A stretch of DNA of 64,000 nucleotides from Thysanoteuthis rhombus (Eukaryota; Mollusca; Cephalopoda; Oegopsida; Thysanoteuthidae): contig OY735207.1 in the NCBI GenBank assembly GCA_963457665.1, positions 37,612,316-37,676,315 on the forward strand, given 5' to 3'. Below the pieces are notes generated by a model, which was given only the letters and a program-made list of their open reading frames with translations, did no database searches and was not told the DNA's origin. The translations under genes were made by a program, and so were the position numbers. Below, in pieces: positions 23,111 to 33,592 of the stretch; the stretch's first letter is position 1; the number at the start of each line of letters is the position of its first letter.

Positions 23111-24837
23111 GTTTTTTTTTTTCATTTTAAGAGAGAAAATAGATCTGACAAAACACATACTGTGAAAAATAAATATATATAAATTTTAGATACATTTAAG
23201 AAGCATTTTGGGATACAGGTTAATTTGGAGTTCGCATAATGTGAAATACTGTTAAAACAAAAAATCGTTTCTGGTTGCTACTCTATAGATTTTTGTAATA
23301 AAAAAAAATTGAGAAACTAATGTATGATTTCATCATCCTAAAGTTGGACATCCAGAACCACAGACAGATAATAAAATCTGGATCAAGGTTTAAAAACCCA
23401 GCACTGGCAGCCTTGGTATAAAAATCTATGAGACACACAGAAGGGGGCACAAGTTTATGATTCACCACAGAGAATTTACTGAAATGTCAGAAAATCATCA
23501 ATACTTGAAAGACAAATTAAGACAAACAAAGAGAAAAAAAATATTAGTCCTCTCTCCTTATGGATAAATAGTAACCTTCTGCCAAAGTAGGTATGTATGA
23601 TGTATATATTATTTTCCTATTCTCCTTTTCTGAATTCTGTCCACATCGTGTTAACTTGGCAAATATTTCATCAAGCATGAATAAAGCCGTATTATCAGTC
23701 AATGCCAATTCTCATCACTATCATTATGTTTGTATTCCTTATTAAACAATAGAAATCCTGCAAGAGTGGTCTCCATAGTCTTTGCAAACCCAAGTGGAAA
23801 ATTAATTCTGACGATCTCTGATATTCTTTGTTTCTTACGAACCAGAATTCGAAATATCAAGCTTCTTTTTCTTCAATATCTCAATTTGGTATTGTTATGA
23901 ATTTGCAAAAGTTTCCCTGCAGATAATTTATTTGCTGAATACAATGCCTTGAAGCTCGGATGGATTCAAGTCATACAACTTTTGTCAATTCTGAATCCAT
24001 TTTTCAAATCATAAACATTCTTGAAAATGCTAACAGCTCAAAAACAGGCAGAATCGTTTCTTTCTTCATTAGCATTCACAAGAATTTAGGAGAAAGGTGG
24101 AAAGTAATTAATAACCTGGTTATAGAAAATGTGTTACTACGCACTGGCTGTGTAAAAAGGGTAATTTTATTTAGAGAATACAATTAAAGAGTTGAATCTG
24201 ACTTGACCAGAGTAACTTTGAACCAAACAGATATGCAATGGTATCAATTAATTTGACGTGTAGATCCAGCTCAAGTAGTTGACAAGAAAGCTGCAAGCCA
24301 TGAGGTTTTATCCTAACTGTTTAGCTTCTTAGATTCATAAATATTTATCAAGAAGCTAATTTGACTTCAACCTGAGTAAAAGTGTTGGTTCGCTGTGCAG
24401 TCAATTGAGAATTCATACCATTGTTCTGACATCAATTTCTGTTGGGAAAGCGATTCAATATTTATGCTACGATCAAGGGGTATAAGAGATGATTAAAAGC
24501 CTTATGATCAAATATTCTGAGAGTGGAGAGAAAATTCAACTTATTACCAAAATTTGTCAAGTAGGAAGGAAACTCTGCTTTATGAAAAAAAATCCAAGCC
24601 CTAAATAGTTTGTAGGATTCTCAAAGATCCTTAATATCAATAGATTAAAAGAAATTATCATATTACATATTTTTTTATGACATTGTGTATTTGGGAAAAT
24701 ACATCTCAAAACAAGAAAAAAAATTAAAATTTAAAAAAAAAGGTAATTATTTTTTTCTCAAAGATAATTAGTAAACTCAGTTTCACCTGGCACTAAGTAA
24801 ATTGATGAATAAATGGGCATTTAAAAGTGTGTTGAAA
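23111..24837. other. Unassigned stretch
   Basis: No gene recognised. A small hairpin (TAGCTTCTT / AAGAAGCTA) lies near 24321-24358. Confidence 0.45.
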
Positions 24838-25112
24838 CATGGAACTTAACCAAGAGACGGACCCGCAAATTGAGAACCATGGAACGTGCACATGAAAGAA
24901 TTATGCTCAAACTCACATGGAGAGACCACAAGACAGCACAATACAACCGGAAGAAGACAGGAGTCAAGTACATTATAGAATCGATTAAAAATCTCAAATG
25001 GCGATGGGCTGGCCATGTTGCAAGAATGGTAGACAACTGATGGACATTGTGACTCTTGACATGAATCCCCAGAGATCAAATGCGGGACCAAGGTCAGCAG
25101 AGTATTAGTGCC
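24838..25112 (+). pseudogene. LINE 3' region (pol C-terminus), copy 4, 3'-truncated
   Basis: Carries LTKRRTRKLRTMERAHERIM, LTWRDHKTAQYNRKKTG and LKWRWAGHVARM, with a stop after MVDN. The family sequence breaks off after AAGGTCAGCAGAGTATTAG, about 150 bp before the usual 3' end. Unlike the other copies it therefore lacks the GAT-type tail, which suggests later deletion or recombination. Confidence 0.8.
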
Positions 25113-25611
25113 ACTCTTACAAGTAAAGTGGGCCAGAATACCTGGCAAACAAGTACTCAAGATTTTGCATTTTTTTTTAAGAATGATTTATTCAGCAATG
25201 TTGCTTGACCAAAGAGGGCTATGGCTGACATGATCAAAGGACACATCTTATATATCTGGTAACAGGATGTGATTAAAGGAAGTCACAACACACGGTGAAT
25301 CACATAAACAACTAAGTATATACCATCAGGTGTGAACGTGGATTTGGTAAGGGATCATGCTAAATTCAGCTAATAAGCAGTGTCAGGCTATGAACTAACT
25401 GATCAAACCTCACACATCTGTAATAACCAATATTTAGCCATGAGAAGTAACCGGGCATAGCAACACATGAAAATGGAACCAAGAATATGTGACATTGTGT
25501 TTGTGTGTGTGTGTCTTAGTTTTCGTTCATAAATCTGTTTATATTCATGGTGATTTTTAGGTACCTGTTTTTCTTCCTTTATTTTTTTTAATAAGGGTTG
25601 GAATACACACA

Positions 25612-25646
<35 letters not shown>

Positions 25647-26173
25647 TTTTTGAAGTGGCCTTCATCTTACATTCTCCAACATTGTCAGATGGGCAATGTA
25701 TGTAAAACATACTTTTAACAAACTGAATATAACTTCCAGAGATGTTGCTTTTTGGGATAACCAGAAGTATGCTTCATTATACAGAAATAATCTTAAAAAA
25801 TCAAAATCATAAGAAAAATGTCATTTTGCCGAATCATTCACAAGTGATAGTTCTTTAAGTACTTCAATCACACCAACAAAAATAAAGTGAAATAGCATTT
25901 TGTAGAGTAACCTACAATTGATAATTTTACAAGCGCTTCCAAAATACTGACACAAGTGTCCTTTTCTCTCTAAGTGAGTAGCACAATGTTGTCAGTCTCT
26001 ATAAGTGATGCAAGAATCGGTGTCCCTCAGCTCTTTAATTGGTGAGTTGTTCCTTGCTGTTGACATTAATTGAGAAGGTCCCTTGGCTCCTCTCCAGAAC
26101 TAGAGCAGAGGTCAATTACTTTGTTTCTTTTGAGTGGCTATCTCTGAGTGCTAGATGACCTTTGGGTAGGAGC
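25113..26173. other. Unassigned stretch with one (TA)n tract
   Basis: A (TA)n microsatellite occupies about 25616-25645 after a short CA/GT-rich segment. No gene or family was recognised elsewhere. Confidence 0.5.
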
Positions 26174-26491
26174 TACTGTATTTGATGACATATAAGACCC
26201 ACAAGCATTGAAAACTTGTCCACCCACATTTGAGCAGAGAATATCAAGAGAAAATTTTTTAATGTATTTACAGATGAGCATTTAATGTTATTGAAATATA
26301 TAGCCAAACTACAACAGGAAAAAGACCTTGGACAAAACTTGTAACTTGGGCAGCAGAAAATTCATTAATGATAATATTGCTGTAATTCACAAGAGAGAAT
26401 AAAAGCAGCTGAACTTTATATAACAGACACGGGCTACTTTTTTAATCATTAAAAAAAAATGATTGGGTCTTATTCTCAATAAAATTCAGTA
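26174..26491. mobile_element. MITE-like element with ~27-bp terminal inverted repeats
   Basis: The left end TACTGTATTTGATGACATAT with AAGACCC (26174-26200) is mirrored at 26465-26491, whose complement reads TACTGAATTTTATTGAGAAT with AAGACCC; about 20 of 27 positions match. The 318-bp length and lack of coding capacity fit a non-autonomous DNA transposon. The wording resembles a widespread animal MITE type with a ..GTATAAGAC.. end. No clear target-site duplication is visible. Confidence 0.6.
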
Positions 26492-26577
26492 TGTTCAGTG
26501 CCAGTATGACTAAGCCAGCTTAACACTGATCAAAACATATATACACACATACACATCCTATACATACCTATATATGT

Positions 26578-26743
26578 AGTGAAATAATGGATTCACTACA
26601 CACACACATTTATGTTTCTGCTCTTTTGGGCTTGTTCATCAGAATGATTCTATTTAAAGCTCTACGCAAACTTTTTTGTGTATAGAGCACACTATGAAAT
26701 AAACACATTATACAATGTATATTGAATTATTGATCTGTACTTT

Positions 26744-26745
<2 letters not shown>
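26578..26745 (+). repeat. TA-bounded repeat family B, copy 1
   Basis: Shares GGATTCACTAC, ATGTTTCTGC, a GTGTATAGAGCAC-like block, TATGAAATAAAC and TGAT(C)TGTAC with 28277-28504; the 3' half also matches 39729-39848. It is followed directly by a long (TA)n. The minus strand carries CTGATGA, a linker and GAAACA (about 26651-26625). Confidence 0.65.
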
Positions 26746-26798
<53 letters not shown>

Positions 26799-26812
26799 TT
26801 ATAAATCCAGGG
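26746..26812. repeat. (TA)n microsatellite
   Basis: Almost pure TA dinucleotides with two variant units near the right end. Confidence 0.95.
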
Positions 26813-27798
26813 GCATATATTAAGTTTACTCAATAAGTTAATCATGGATCATAATGAGAAACTAATTTTTCTGTCCCTTACAATGAAATATTTTAGCATT
26901 TTTGCGGAAATCGCATTGCACACTCCATGGCTATTTCTATTAGGATATGGCACTAGATGGCTGGTTATATTTGGAGAGAGCAATGAAAATAAGGAATGAA
27001 GAAGGAGAATTGGAGAAAATTATGTTATAGAAATTATTTGTGTCTGATGTATAGAACATGAGATTTTTGTCTTTGAATAGTTGTTTTTTCTATTGTGTAA
27101 ACAATGAGACGTAATAGTCTGCATTGCATTTTTAGATGATTCGCACTCAGATTTTGAAAATAAAGCATCTTATGATCACGGAAAATATTTACTTTCCTAG
27201 AAAGATAGAATTTCAACCAATTTGATTCCCTATCATTCACACCTCTTCTGGAGATTGCGATGATGATGCAATAAATCAGAAAGAAAATGCAATTAAACAA
27301 AAATATATTTTGGGGAGGAAGTCTTGTATTTGCTTCTTTTTTATTAAAAAAAAAAGAAAATGTATTGTAAACTTTTGGGTTGTGAAGAAAATATATTCAC
27401 TGACATACAACCGAATTCCAGGAGTAAAATTATTTGCACGGGCAGAGAAAATAATGTGATCGGTATCCCTGCCTCCCCATGATACCTTAAGTACAAGTGG
27501 AAGTTTTTAAAAAAAGAGTAATCGTGTGCTTTCATTTCAAAGAAGAATTATGCATATGATAAACTCAATCTTTCATTTTGCAATTAATACAATTTATAGA
27601 TTATAAGGGAATTAGTTTTATCTATTTATGTGTGACCACCAGGAAGCAGTCTTGATGTGATTCTGCTTTACCGACTGAATTCATACGCAGGTGTTTGAAA
27701 TAGCGCACTTAAACCACCTTTCTCTCTATTCTGCGGTGATAGGCATAGATATTTACAAGATGGTGGACTCAGGTTCATCAAACCTATAGCCTCTAAAA
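26813..27798. other. Unassigned stretch
   Basis: No coding frame, inverted repeat or family was recognised between the TA tract and the family A copy. Confidence 0.45.
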
Positions 27799-27932
27799 GA
27801 ACACACACAGCACATGCTACTGAAGATGGGAACACCTCCCGAAACATGTTTAGACCATTAACAAAATTTACAGACAAATAAACCTAACTTCAAAACACTT
27901 TACTCCCAAGTCAGTCTCACTCTCTACAGTTC

Positions 27933-27938
<6 letters not shown>
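27799..27938 (-). repeat. TA-bounded repeat family A, copy 1
   Basis: Reverse-orientation relative of 38431-38610 and 46189-46365: the minus strand reads AGAGAGTGAGACTGACTTGG, AAGTGTTTTGAAGTTAGGTT, then CTAAACATGTTTCGGGAGGT and the CTTCAGTAGCATGTGCTGTG end. Its edge abuts a (TA)n tract, as in the other copies. No ORF. Confidence 0.75.

Positions 27939-27993
<55 letters not shown>
27939..27993. repeat. (TA)n microsatellite
   Basis: Pure TA dinucleotides between family A and the fold-back element. Confidence 0.95.
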
Positions 27994-27996
<3 letters not shown>

Positions 27997-28017
27997 GCCA
28001 TTTTGCTGACAGTATGT

Positions 28018-28229
28018 GTATATATATCATTAGATTGGACATTTCATGTCCGACAGAATTTATTTGGAGACATATTTTGTCCGGTACTGGAATTATTCAT
28101 TTACGTGATCTGCTGTCTGACTATCTACTCACTTAATTCCGGTGCCAGATGAAATATGTTTCCAAATAAATTGTCTCTACAATTATCGCATTCTATCAGA
28201 CACAAACAGTCCAATCTAATGATGTATAC
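28018..28229. mobile_element. Fold-back MITE, ~212 bp
   Basis: Left arm 28018-28095 and right arm 28134-28229 are inverted relatives. ATCATTAGATTGGAC at 28027 is mirrored by GTCCAATCTAATGAT ending near 28223, TTTATTTGGAGACATATTT by its near complement, and the inner ends CCGGTACTGGAATTA / TAATTCCGGTGCC also pair. Only about 38 bp in the centre is unpaired. The element sits between (TA)n tracts. No coding capacity. Confidence 0.8.
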
Positions 28230-28231
28230 AT

Positions 28232-28246
<15 letters not shown>

Positions 28247-28276
<30 letters not shown>
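28247..28276. repeat. (TA)n microsatellite
   Basis: TA dinucleotides preceded by a short (AC)n run. Confidence 0.95.
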
Positions 28277-28280
<4 letters not shown>

Positions 28281-28500
28281 AATAGTAGAATGTGGATTCA
28301 CTACGCAAACTAGCTCATGTTTCTGCCCTCTCCAGGCCTCATTAAGCAAATCTATTTATTTCCAGCTCTAATCGAACTTAACTTCAACAGTAAAAAGTTG
28401 TATGTATCGAGCACTGTATGAAATAAATCCGTTACATATCAGAAGTGGCTTTATATTATTAATACATTATGTTATACTGCTAGCCTGATCTGTACCACAT

Positions 28501-28504
<4 letters not shown>
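28277..28504 (+). repeat. TA-bounded repeat family B, copy 2
   Basis: The longest copy of the family: GGATTCACTACGCAAAC, CATGTTTCTGCCC, GTATCGAGCACTGTATGAAA, TAATACATTATGTTATACTG and TGATCTGTAC. It has (TA)n on both sides, so the two tracts are probably part of, or the target of, the element. Confidence 0.7.

Positions 28505-28548
<44 letters not shown>
28505..28548. repeat. (TA)n microsatellite
   Basis: Pure TA dinucleotides on the right side of family B copy 2. Confidence 0.95.
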
Positions 28549-28549
<1 letters not shown>

Positions 28550-29530
28550 CACTTTGCTGCAGTAACTGGACTCCAGTGAAGGTTGATTATGTAAGTAACA
28601 ACTTTTTGCTACTCCTGCCTGGGCAGATAACATAGTTCCAAGAGAGAGGTATGTCCAAGTACTCATTCTTTTGTTTGTCAACCATAACAGCATGCCAATG
28701 ACAAGGCGTTTTTGTTAAGATATCGGGCAAAAGGACAGGATACAGGGAAAAGTAGATTCATGTCTTCCTCAATGGAAATCAGTGCAAAGCAAACATAATC
28801 AGTCTCAGAAGAAACTCAACATCTATCGTTCAATTCTGTTTTCTGTGATTTATAGTCACCAATCCACACAGCACTTTTGTGCCTTTATTATGGATGGACT
28901 AAATCCTTCCGTTTTGAAGTTATTTATTATTTACATAAACAAGAATTGAAACATCAAGAAAAAATTGCAATGAAAATATTGGATATATGCAAAAGTCCCT
29001 AAGGTTTTTTTCATTGAAATCAGTCAATTAATAATAACCAGTACGTATATTTATCAATCATCGAAACATTTTACCCACCTTTCCATAGCCTTCATGGAAA
29101 AGACATTAACAATGATATTCCCAGTAGGATCTGAAGTATTAATAGCAATGGTAGCAAGAGTTATAGTTGTTGGAACAGCAGTTCTTACTGTCGAGATTAG
29201 TGCAATACTAATAACACCAAAGAGGGTCTGGATGGAAACAGAGGTTTGAAATGGTAATAGCTATCTCGAAAGAAACATTATTTCCGAATCATGTGTGGCC
29301 ATTATCATTTTGCAAGTGGAGGAAATAGATCTTCCTGAGTATAAATCAGAGAGGTACTATTATTATCATTGTATTTTGTAGAGATGAACTTGAGCGTGGT
29401 AAGAGAAGGCAGTCACCGCAGGTGTGAATGGTAACAAAATTCCTTTTGGTTCATGCCGATCAATTATGCCTTCCCTAAGGATTAAGGACAACTGCCACCA
29501 GGTGCTTGCTCGGCCCCTGTATCAAATACA
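28549..29530. other. Mostly unassigned; possible family I fragment
   Basis: About 28755-28800 (AGATTCATGTCTTCCTCAAT and onward) loosely resembles the end of the 30705-30840 and 50670-50800 segments. Nothing else was recognised. Confidence 0.35.
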
Positions 29531-29584
29531 TTTGTAAATTAAATCAAGCAGAGAAAGAATTTTAGGAAATGTTTAGTTTTTCAC
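29531..29584. repeat. 54-bp direct repeat, left copy (LINE target-site duplication)
   Basis: Matches 30135-30188 with 5 mismatches over 54 bp and no gap; the core GAGAAAGAATTTTAGGAAAT is identical. The pair exactly brackets a LINE fragment, as expected for a target-site duplication made at insertion. Confidence 0.85.
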
Positions 29585-30134
29585 TCGTCACCACCATCAA
29601 CCTTTTAGCTTCCATCACTGGACAAATAACTTCCACAGCATTCACCAACCCTCTCTATCATGGGCGTTGCGGAGCCAATACATTCTGAACTTGTCTAGTT
29701 CGTCACGCGATCTTATATTTTGCCAGCCACAGTTTAGCATATGAGCTCTGGGGATCCACATTGTGAGTCTTGATGTCTATTGGTTGTCTGACATTCTTGC
29801 AATATGACCAGCCCATTGCCTTGAGTTTTCTAATGGATACTAAGATATCCCTGATTCTTGTTTTTTCTCTAATATACTGCAATGTTTTGTGATCTCTCCA
29901 TGTGACGTTGAGCATGATTCTCTCATTTGCACTCTGTATGGTACTTAGTTTGCGGGTCTGTCTCTTGGTTAGGTTCCAGATTTCAGCTCCATAGGTGATT
30001 ATAAGTAGGATGCAATGGTCGTAGACCTTTCTTTTTAAAAACCTATTGGATTTTCTTATTCCTAAAGGTTGAGCTTACTCTACTAAAAGCTGACCATCCT
30101 AGAGTAATTCTTCACTTGATTTCTTCTTCTTACG
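29585..30134 (-). pseudogene. 5'-truncated LINE insertion (pol C-terminus), copy 5
   Basis: Minus-strand translation gives EEIK, then RITLGWSAF-like wording, KRKVYDHCILLIITYGAEIW, NLTKRQTRKLSTIQSANERI and MLNVTWRDHKTLQYIREK, then a frame-shifted W-x-G-H region. This is the post-RT C-terminal part of the LINE family seen elsewhere in the window. The 3' end on the minus strand is a GGTTGATGGTGGTGACG-type tail. The insertion is about 550 bp long and flanked by 54-bp direct repeats at 29531 and 30135. Divergence between those repeats (about 9%) and frame breaks point to an old insertion. Confidence 0.9.
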
Positions 30135-30188
30135 TTTGTAAATGAAATTAAGCTGAGAAAGAATTTTAGGAAATGTTCAGTTTTCCAC
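30135..30188. repeat. 54-bp direct repeat, right copy (LINE target-site duplication)
   Basis: Right partner of 29531-29584. The LINE 5' truncation point joins directly to TTTGTAAAT here. Confidence 0.85.
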
Positions 30189-30704
30189 AACTGTCTCTTC
30201 ATTGCATGAAATTATTAGAAGTGATTTTTTTTCCCCAAAAAGATAAATCTGAGGGTAAATTAAATTTTTTTTTTTTTGTAAATTTCTCATACCGATCCTC
30301 ATTACTCATTTGTAAAAGTAAGTGTGTATACATATCTGCGGTGATGTGAAGTTGCATAATGGCTTTCGGCACAGAAATTGAAATTGGAAGAGTTTGAATT
30401 TCAGCTGATGTTTGTCCATTGTTATCATAGATGATCATGGTTTCAGTTCTGCGTAAACAGGGTCTGAAATAATGACTTGTGCTTGACTTAGATTAAAGTG
30501 AGGAAGATTTGCACATGTTGTAGGCTCCATTCTTCGTCTTCTTCCATCTCGTTCTGCCTTGATCCAACGGCAAGAGATAGCTAGGATGGCTGGAAACAAA
30601 CCAGGATGCAGTGGACAACAAGGATGCTCTACGTGTCACTCCATGCCCTTCTCACTCCACAATATGTTATGGTTTGCATTCATAGTTGTTCATCTCCTAA
30701 TCTG

Positions 30705-30840
30705 GTTGCCAACTAAGGCTGAGGAGTCAATTCTGTGCTGCTTTTTATCCATAGCTGGGGTTGGGAGGAGAGAAAAGATTCCCGCATTTCCCAATGGTAT
30801 CAGTACAAAGTGAAGTCAGATTTTCACAACCGGAGCTTTA
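30705..30840 (+). repeat. Dispersed repeat family I, copy 1
   Basis: CTGGTTGCCAACTAAGGCTG followed by AGGAGTC, and later CCCAATGGTATCAGTACAAA with GTGAAGT, correspond in order to CTGGCTGTCAACCAAGGCTG / AAGGGTCC and AAAGGTGTTAGTATGAAGTG at 50670-50780. The class is unknown; the match is modest. Confidence 0.45.
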
Positions 30841-31212
30841 ACTTGGTTCACAGATTCAGTTTTATGAACTGCTAACCTTTAGGCCACCCGCAACTCTACA
30901 CATAACAATAATACTCTTGAAAAAGGTATAAAACCACATTCTTTGCCACCGTGTTTGACAGAGTAGAGAGTGGGGGAATTAGCACTTGGATAATTCATTC
31001 TCCTGTACGTACTGTACAGGCTATAATAACAAGAAAAAGGTGTTGACAGGGGCAAGCGTGTATATGTATGTGTGTGAGTGGACTATGTGAGTGTGTGTGT
31101 GTGGATTAGGTAAATATATAGTATTAGTTGGAATAATCTATAGATGAAATCTCCAAAGTAAGAATTATGATTAACAGAAATGGCTGAATTTATTAAAAAT
31201 TGATGTGGATAT

Positions 31213-31500
31213 ACCTTGTCCCTGGGGATTTCCAACTCTTGGAGAGTACCTGCCCATTGCAATGAAATAGGTTGGATGTGGGTTGCCCTGATGCAGCCAT
31301 TACAGCACAGACCATGGGGACAGCAATTTTTGCCTCTGCCAACATTATACTGTTGGGCCACACATCAAACTTGACCCCCAGTGCTACATCTGGCCACATG
31401 GGTGGGGGGGCAAATAGATACCAACATTTTTTAAACATGGAGGTGCGGATTGGCAAAATCATCACAACACTGAAAATGGAATTGTCAGACAGTGTTATAC
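31213..31500. other. GC-richer block open on both strands, unknown
   Basis: About 290 bp are clearly richer in G and C than the surroundings and lack stops on + (31272-31586, 104 codons) and on - (31510-31193, 105 codons). Neither translation is recognised. The minus-strand product holds PPPMWPDVALGVKFDVWPNS and AVPMVCAVMAASGQP. No start context, splice site or poly-A signal decides a gene. It may be a fragment of a GC-richer transposon or an exon of an unrecognised gene. Confidence 0.25.
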
Positions 31501-31710
31501 TTTTGGTCAAGGCTGGTTACGTTCACATTGTTTTAGTTCTCTTGGGTAAAGAATCAATCTGTTATATAATTGTATCAATGTATTAATATATATATATTCT
31601 TTTTTTGAGCCCACTTTTTTGTCTATATTCCACTTATAATCTATATAGAATTTTAATCTTCAGCTCCATGCAATGTTGAAAATGATATACAAATATCATC
31701 ATACATTTAC

Positions 31711-31712
31711 AT

Positions 31713-31752
<40 letters not shown>

Positions 31753-31753
31753 T
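31711..31753. repeat. Compound (TA)n(CA)n microsatellite
   Basis: TA dinucleotides pass into a CACACACA run. Confidence 0.9.
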
Positions 31754-32159
31754 ACTGGCTTATAAGAACATGTGCATATGTGTATGCATGTGTGCTTGGA
31801 GGGGGAGGGGCATTCATCCCATTGGTCCATTGGATCTGCCCTCATTTTGGCCACAAATACAATCATCCAATGCCAAGAAAATTTCCAATTAGCACCACAA
31901 ATAGCGAAATTAATCCTAAAACAAGATAAAATAACACCTTATACAAGTGACAACAACAAATTCGGTGGTGGCTAAAGGAATGATTTTTCTAAATCCTCTT
32001 ATTCGCACATTTTTACATAACCTCCCATAACAAGTACCCCCCCAATCACTAACTTTTTTTTCCCACACTCATCACATTACCAGGACTCTCCCATTTTCCT
32101 TCCCCAAAACAACCTCATCAACTAAAAAAGGACAAATTTTCTACCCCAACCATCATCCA

Positions 32160-32300
32160 GACATTTTCTATAATTTTCACTATTTGTCTCAAAATAACTT
32201 TCGCTCTATTAGCTCTGATGAAACCCAGAGTTTCACGGGTGAAACACTCGTAAGCTATTACTCTCTTCAATAAAAGAATTTGATATGTGCTCAAGGGTTT
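32160..32300 (+). repeat. Repeat end with hammerhead-like core, next to (TA)n
   Basis: CTGATGA (32215-32221), one extra A, a potential stem ACCC (32223-32226) / GGGT (32237-32240) and GAAAC (32241-32245) lie in the order of a hammerhead ribozyme core. The flanking wording (TTCAATAAAAGAATTTGATA) runs into a (TA)n tract at 32334. No second copy is present in this window, so the repeat nature is inferred from the similar cores at 27820, 38530, 46290 and 47840. Confidence 0.35.
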
Positions 32301-32328
32301 TTCTTTCTTTCATATTGTCAACTTTCTC

Positions 32329-32333
<5 letters not shown>

Positions 32334-32381
<48 letters not shown>

Positions 32382-32383
32382 GC

Positions 32384-32414
<31 letters not shown>

Positions 32415-32505
32415 TACACATATATATATACATATACATATATGCACATGTATATATACATATACATATATTTATATTCATATACATATATATATATATA
32501 TAAAA
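32334..32505. repeat. Complex (TA)n / (TACA)n microsatellite
   Basis: Pure TA at 32334-32380 is followed by CATATA-type variants to 32505. Open frames on both strands here (Tyr-Ile repeats) are artefacts. Confidence 0.95.
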
Positions 32506-32586
32506 GTTGGATAAAGTATAATGGTGCTCTATGATTGTTTTAAGTAACCCCAACTTGATATAACCGTATAAAAGATGGTATTATTC

Positions 32587-32668
32587 TTCGCAGGGTTGCC
32601 GCTAAGCTATATTCTGAATATATCTTTTTACCCCCCTCCTGCGGGAAAAGTGTCAGCAGACACCCATG
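32587..32668 (+). repeat. Dispersed repeat family D, copy 2
   Basis: Partner of 21239-21320: GCAGGGTTGCCGCTAAGCTA, TATTCTGAATATATC, a C-rich block, GGAAAAGTGTCAGCAGACAC. Confidence 0.65.
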
Positions 32669-33592
32669 TGTGTATGTGTTATGACAATCCTAAACCCGTG
32701 GACACCTGTCATATCTCACTCATCAGAAGGGTTGATGCAGTGATTGGAAACTGGGAACAAACATACACCAATTCTTGACAGCATTATATTTTGTTGCTGG
32801 GAATTTGAAGAGGTACAAAGCCTACCAAACAGATCAAAATGGATTGCGTAGAGGTTTAATTCTTAGTGAAAAAAAAGAAGGAAATCAATTTTTACTATCC
32901 CTGCTTCACATTTCTACAAAATGCTATAATCTTTTGAAAATGTTCCCGAATAAAAATCGCAATGAGTACCAGTCATTTCATCTCTGCGACAAATAAAAAT
33001 TTAAGACCTTTTAAAGGCAAATATTCTTTTTGATAAAAAACAATAATTGTCTTCATGCAAACTGCAATAAAAAAAAAAATCAATGATATTTGTTAAGTAA
33101 AAAAAATAATCTAAAAATTTCTTATCGTACACATAGTAATAGTTGGTGAAAATGTAGATCATCTTCATTAAAAACGAATAACAAAGACAGGTATATTAGA
33201 AGAAACTACAGTTCAACACAATACTTTGAACCCTAATGAAAATTTTGAATAATTTCAGTATTTGTCTACAATAAATTCGTAACTGCGATTTTCAAGTTCG
33301 GTAATTTACAAACACTGTCTAATAGTAAGTTGAGCAGCTGTCAAGAGTTGAGTAATTTTAACAGAATTTTGATCACTGGAAATTTCATTGGCACAAAACT
33401 TTAAACTTTTTCATTATTGACATGATACAAATGGTTCAAAGTTAGTTTCATCAGTTTTTGTCATAGTTAAAAACTATTTCAAGTCTACAAAGTATAGGAA
33501 AAAGGCCAAAGATGTCCATCTCGGATTGTAGTATGATTGTGGAATTTTGATAACAGCTATTGCTGAACAAATTTATCAAAGTCAGATGAGAA
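32669..33592. other. Unassigned AT-rich stretch
   Basis: No Tc1 terminal inverted repeat could be paired with the DNA after 34350. Nothing else was recognised. Confidence 0.4.

Noticed and set aside
24321-24358. Small hairpin TAGCTTCTT..AAGAAGCTA
   Set aside because: Nine-base arms in AT-rich DNA are expected by chance many times in this window.
32233-32553. Overlapping Tyr/Ile-rich ORFs on both strands
   Set aside because: Direct translation of (TA)n and TACA microsatellites.
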